Part shown: positions 62,234-64,000 of the stretch, piece after piece | Layout: the number at the start of each line of letters is the position of its first letter | How positions within the stretch are numbered: the first letter of the stretch is position 1 | Source: Pseudolabrys sp963742345 | GTDB taxonomy: Bacteria; Pseudomonadota; Alphaproteobacteria; Rhizobiales; Xanthobacteraceae | DNA: 64,000 nt | Assembly (NCBI GenBank): GCA_963742345.1 | Contig: CAVULO010000010.1 | Coordinates: 124,001 to 188,000 of the forward strand | Reading direction: 5' to 3' | The notes under the pieces: model-generated | Database searches by the model: none | What the model was told of the DNA's origin: nothing | What the model saw: only the letters and a program-made list of their open reading frames with translations | Made by a program: the position numbers and the translations under genes

Positions 62234-64000
62234 ATGCGTTATCTCGAATTTGCCGTAGCCTCGAATTTCTCCTTTCTGCGCGGCGCCTCGCATCCGGAAG
62301 AGCTGATGGTGCAGGCCGCCCATATCGGACTCGGCGGCTTGGGTCTCTGCGACCGCAATTCAGTTGCGGGAGTGGTGCGCGCGCATCTTGCCAAGCGCGA
62401 GCAGAATTTATCGCTGCGTTATCATCCGGGCGCGCGGCTCGTTTTCGCTGACGGCACGCCCGACGTGCTCGTTTATCCGCGCAGTCGCGCCGGCTGGGGA
62501 AGGCTCACCCGTCTGCTCACCGCCGGCAATCTGCGCGCCGAAAAGGGCGGCTGCATTCTCAAGCTCGACGACCTGCTGGCACATGCCTTTGGGCTCGAGC
62601 TGATCGTAATGCCCGGCAGTACGCAACTGCTTTCAAGCTTGCGCGAAGCCGCGTCGGGTCGCGTCCACCTCGCCGCCTCAATGCTCTATCGCGGCCGCGA
62701 CCGGGCGTGGATGGCGCGAATGAAGGAACTCTCACGCGTTGCCGGTATACCGCTGATCGCCGTCAACGATGCGCTCTATCATCATCCCGGCCGGCGATCG
62801 CTCGCCGACGTGCTCACCTGTATCCGCGAGAAGACCACGATCGACCGCGCCGGACGCAAACTCGCCGCCAATGCCGAACGCCATCTGAAGCCCCCGCAGG
62901 AAATGATGCGGTTGTTTCGCGACGCCCCAGAGGCGATCGAGGAAACACTGGCGCTCAGCGACGCACTTTCCTTCTCGCTCGACGAACTACGCTACGAATA
63001 TCCCGACGAACAGATAGAAGGCTTCAGCAACGCCCAGGACGCGCTGGCGCACCTCACTTACAAGGGCGCCACCCGCCGCTATCCACAAGGGCTCCCTGAC
63101 AAAGTACACGCCAATCTCGAGCACGAGCTCAAATTGATCGCGCAACTGCAATACGCGCCCTATTTCCTCACCGTCTATGACATCGTGAACTTTGCGCGCT
63201 CACAAGGCATCCTCTGCCAAGGCCGAGGTTCGGCTGCGAATTCCGCGGTCTGCTTCTGTCTCGGCGTGACCGAGGTCGATCCCGACCGGGCCGATCTTTT
63301 GTTCGAGCGTTTCATCTCACCTGAGCGGCGCGAACCGCCCGATATCGACGTCGACTTTGAGCATGAGCGGCGCGAAGAGGTCATCCAATATATCTACGGC
63401 AAATACGGGCGCGAACGCGCCGGTATCGCCGCCACAGTAATTTCCTATCGCGGCCGCTCGGCGATCCGCGAGGTTGGCAAGGCCTTTGGCCTTTCAGAGG
63501 ACACCATCGGCGCGCTGTCATCCTCCATCTGGGGTGGCGGCGGTGGCGCGGTATCGAAAGATGCAGTCACCCGCACCGGCCTTGATCCGCAAAGCCGGCG
63601 CATGCGTCAGGTCCTTGCACTCGCGCAAGAGATCAACGGCTTCCCGCGTCATCTCTCGCAGCATGTCGGAGGCTTCGTTATTACGCGTAGCCGGCTCGAC
63701 GAAGTGATGCCGATCGGCAATGCGGCGATGGACGACCGCACCTTCGTCGAATGGGACAAGGACGATCTTGACGCGCTGGGAATCCTGAAAATCGATGTGC
63801 TCGGCCTGGGCATGCTGTCCTGCCTGCGCAAGGCGCTCGATCTGGTGGACAAGCATTACGGCAAGCGGCACACCCTCGCCACCATCCCTGCCGAGGACCC
63901 CGCCGTGTACCGCATGCTGCAGCGGGCGGATTCGCTCGGCGTATTCCAGGTGGAAAGCCGCGCGCAAATGACCATGCTGCCCCGTTTGAAGCCGGCAAAC
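62234..64000 (+). CDS. dnaE2: Error-prone DNA polymerase DnaE2 (partial, 3' end off window)
   Basis: The first 589 codons of the error-prone C-family polymerase that replaces DnaE1 at lesions. The N-terminal PHP domain (about 1-200) opens with ASNFSFLRGASHPEELMVQA. The polymerase core includes GRGSAANSAVCFCLGVTEVDP (near 331) and the catalytic acidic PPDIDVDFEHERREEVIQYIYGKYG (near 370), with ILKIDVLGLGML further on. The frame stays open to the window edge. A typical DnaE2 is about 1050-1150 residues, so about half is present. It completes the LexA-controlled imuA-imuB-dnaE2 cassette. Confidence 0.95.
   Translation, partial: MRYLEFAVASNFSFLRGASHPEELMVQAAHIGLGGLGLCDRNSVAGVVRAHLAKREQNLSLRYHPGARLVFADGTPDVLVYPRSRAGWGRLTRLLTAGNLRAEKGGCILKLDDLLAHAFGLELIVMPGSTQLLSSLREAASGRVHLAASMLYRGRDRAWMARMKELSRVAGIPLIAVNDALYHHPGRRSLADVLTCIREKTTIDRAGRKLAANAERHLKPPQEMMRLFRDAPEAIEETLALSDALSFSLDELRYEYPDEQIEGFSNAQDALAHLTYKGATRRYPQGLPDKVHANLEHELKLIAQLQYAPYFLTVYDIVNFARSQGILCQGRGSAANSAVCFCLGVTEVDPDRADLLFERFISPERREPPDIDVDFEHERREEVIQYIYGKYGRERAGIAATVISYRGRSAIREVGKAFGLSEDTIGALSSSIWGGGGGAVSKDAVTRTGLDPQSRRMRQVLALAQEINGFPRHLSQHVGGFVITRSRLDEVMPIGNAAMDDRTFVEWDKDDLDALGILKIDVLGLGMLSCLRKALDLVDKHYGKRHTLATIPAEDPAVYRMLQRADSLGVFQVESRAQMTMLPRLKPAN

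Overview
The window looks like chromosomal DNA of a high-GC alphaproteobacterium of the order Hyphomicrobiales (Rhizobiales), most like the Bradyrhizobium / Rhodopseudomonas / Pseudolabrys group. This rests on protein content: CtrA, SciP and ChpT, an alpha-type FliF-G-H-N-FlbD cluster, an EipA (DUF1134) homologue, an alpha-type SerC, and an ImuA-ImuB-DnaE2 mutasome behind a GAAC-N7-GAAC LexA box. It is a judgement from remembered families, not a search result. No prophage, insertion sequence, CRISPR array or conjugative gene was seen.

Layout. 0-1.4 kb: partial phospholipid N-methyltransferase and mnmA. 1.4-9.7 kb: flagellar genes fliK, flgD, sciP, fliF, fliG, fliH, fliN and the sigma-54 activator flbD. 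9.7-12.5 kb: DUF805 and DUF952 proteins, then an ECF sigma / anti-sigma pair next to a fasciclin gene. 12.6-15.4 kb: flhA and a small membrane protein. 15.4-18.2 kb: a frameshifted lysozyme-like secreted protein, an XRE regulator and a DMT transporter. 18.2-21.4 kb: fliJ-fliI on the minus strand, divergent from ctrA. 21.4-39.8 kb is one long minus-strand tract: livFGMH plus binding protein, a response regulator, a giant seven-GAF histidine kinase, an unknown exported protein, a receiver protein, cheR, cheB, cheY, cheW, a hybrid cheA and chpT. 39.9-43.6 kb: cysQ, a YHS protein, EipA, a coiled-coil membrane protein and tRNA-Val(CAC). 43.6-52.4 kb: a DUF971 protein, tRNA-Glu(CTC), a DUF6476-like protein, rluD, rpoH, an unknown membrane protein, purA, serA and serC. 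52.5-59.6 kb: two outer-membrane barrels, glmM, an lldD-like oxidase, an alpha/beta-hydrolase-OsmC fusion and a secreted repeat protein. 59.7-64 kb: LexA box, imuA, imuB and dnaE2, which runs off the end.

The strongest signal is regulatory. CtrA-like boxes sit before sciP, fliF, flhA, the che operon and an outer-membrane gene. In the first three, an inverted repeat of type GGCAA-N3-TTGCC follows at exactly the same distance (25 bp, start to start). A related repeat lies about 100 bp upstream of a sigma-54 promoter before fliK-flgD. This fits a Caulobacter-like scheme in which the FlbD encoded here represses early and activates late flagellar operons. Seven GANTC (CcrM) sites are packed into about 195 bp upstream of ctrA. 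CtrA, its inhibitor SciP and its phosphotransferase ChpT are all encoded here, so the window is a compact cell-cycle, motility and chemotaxis hub.

Caution: between about 44.2 and 52.4 kb nearly every gene is broken by single-base indels, almost all insertions (roughly 25), while the residues on either side stay conserved and the rpoH gene in the middle is intact. These look like sequencing or assembly errors. The affected genes are annotated as genes spanning the frameshifts.
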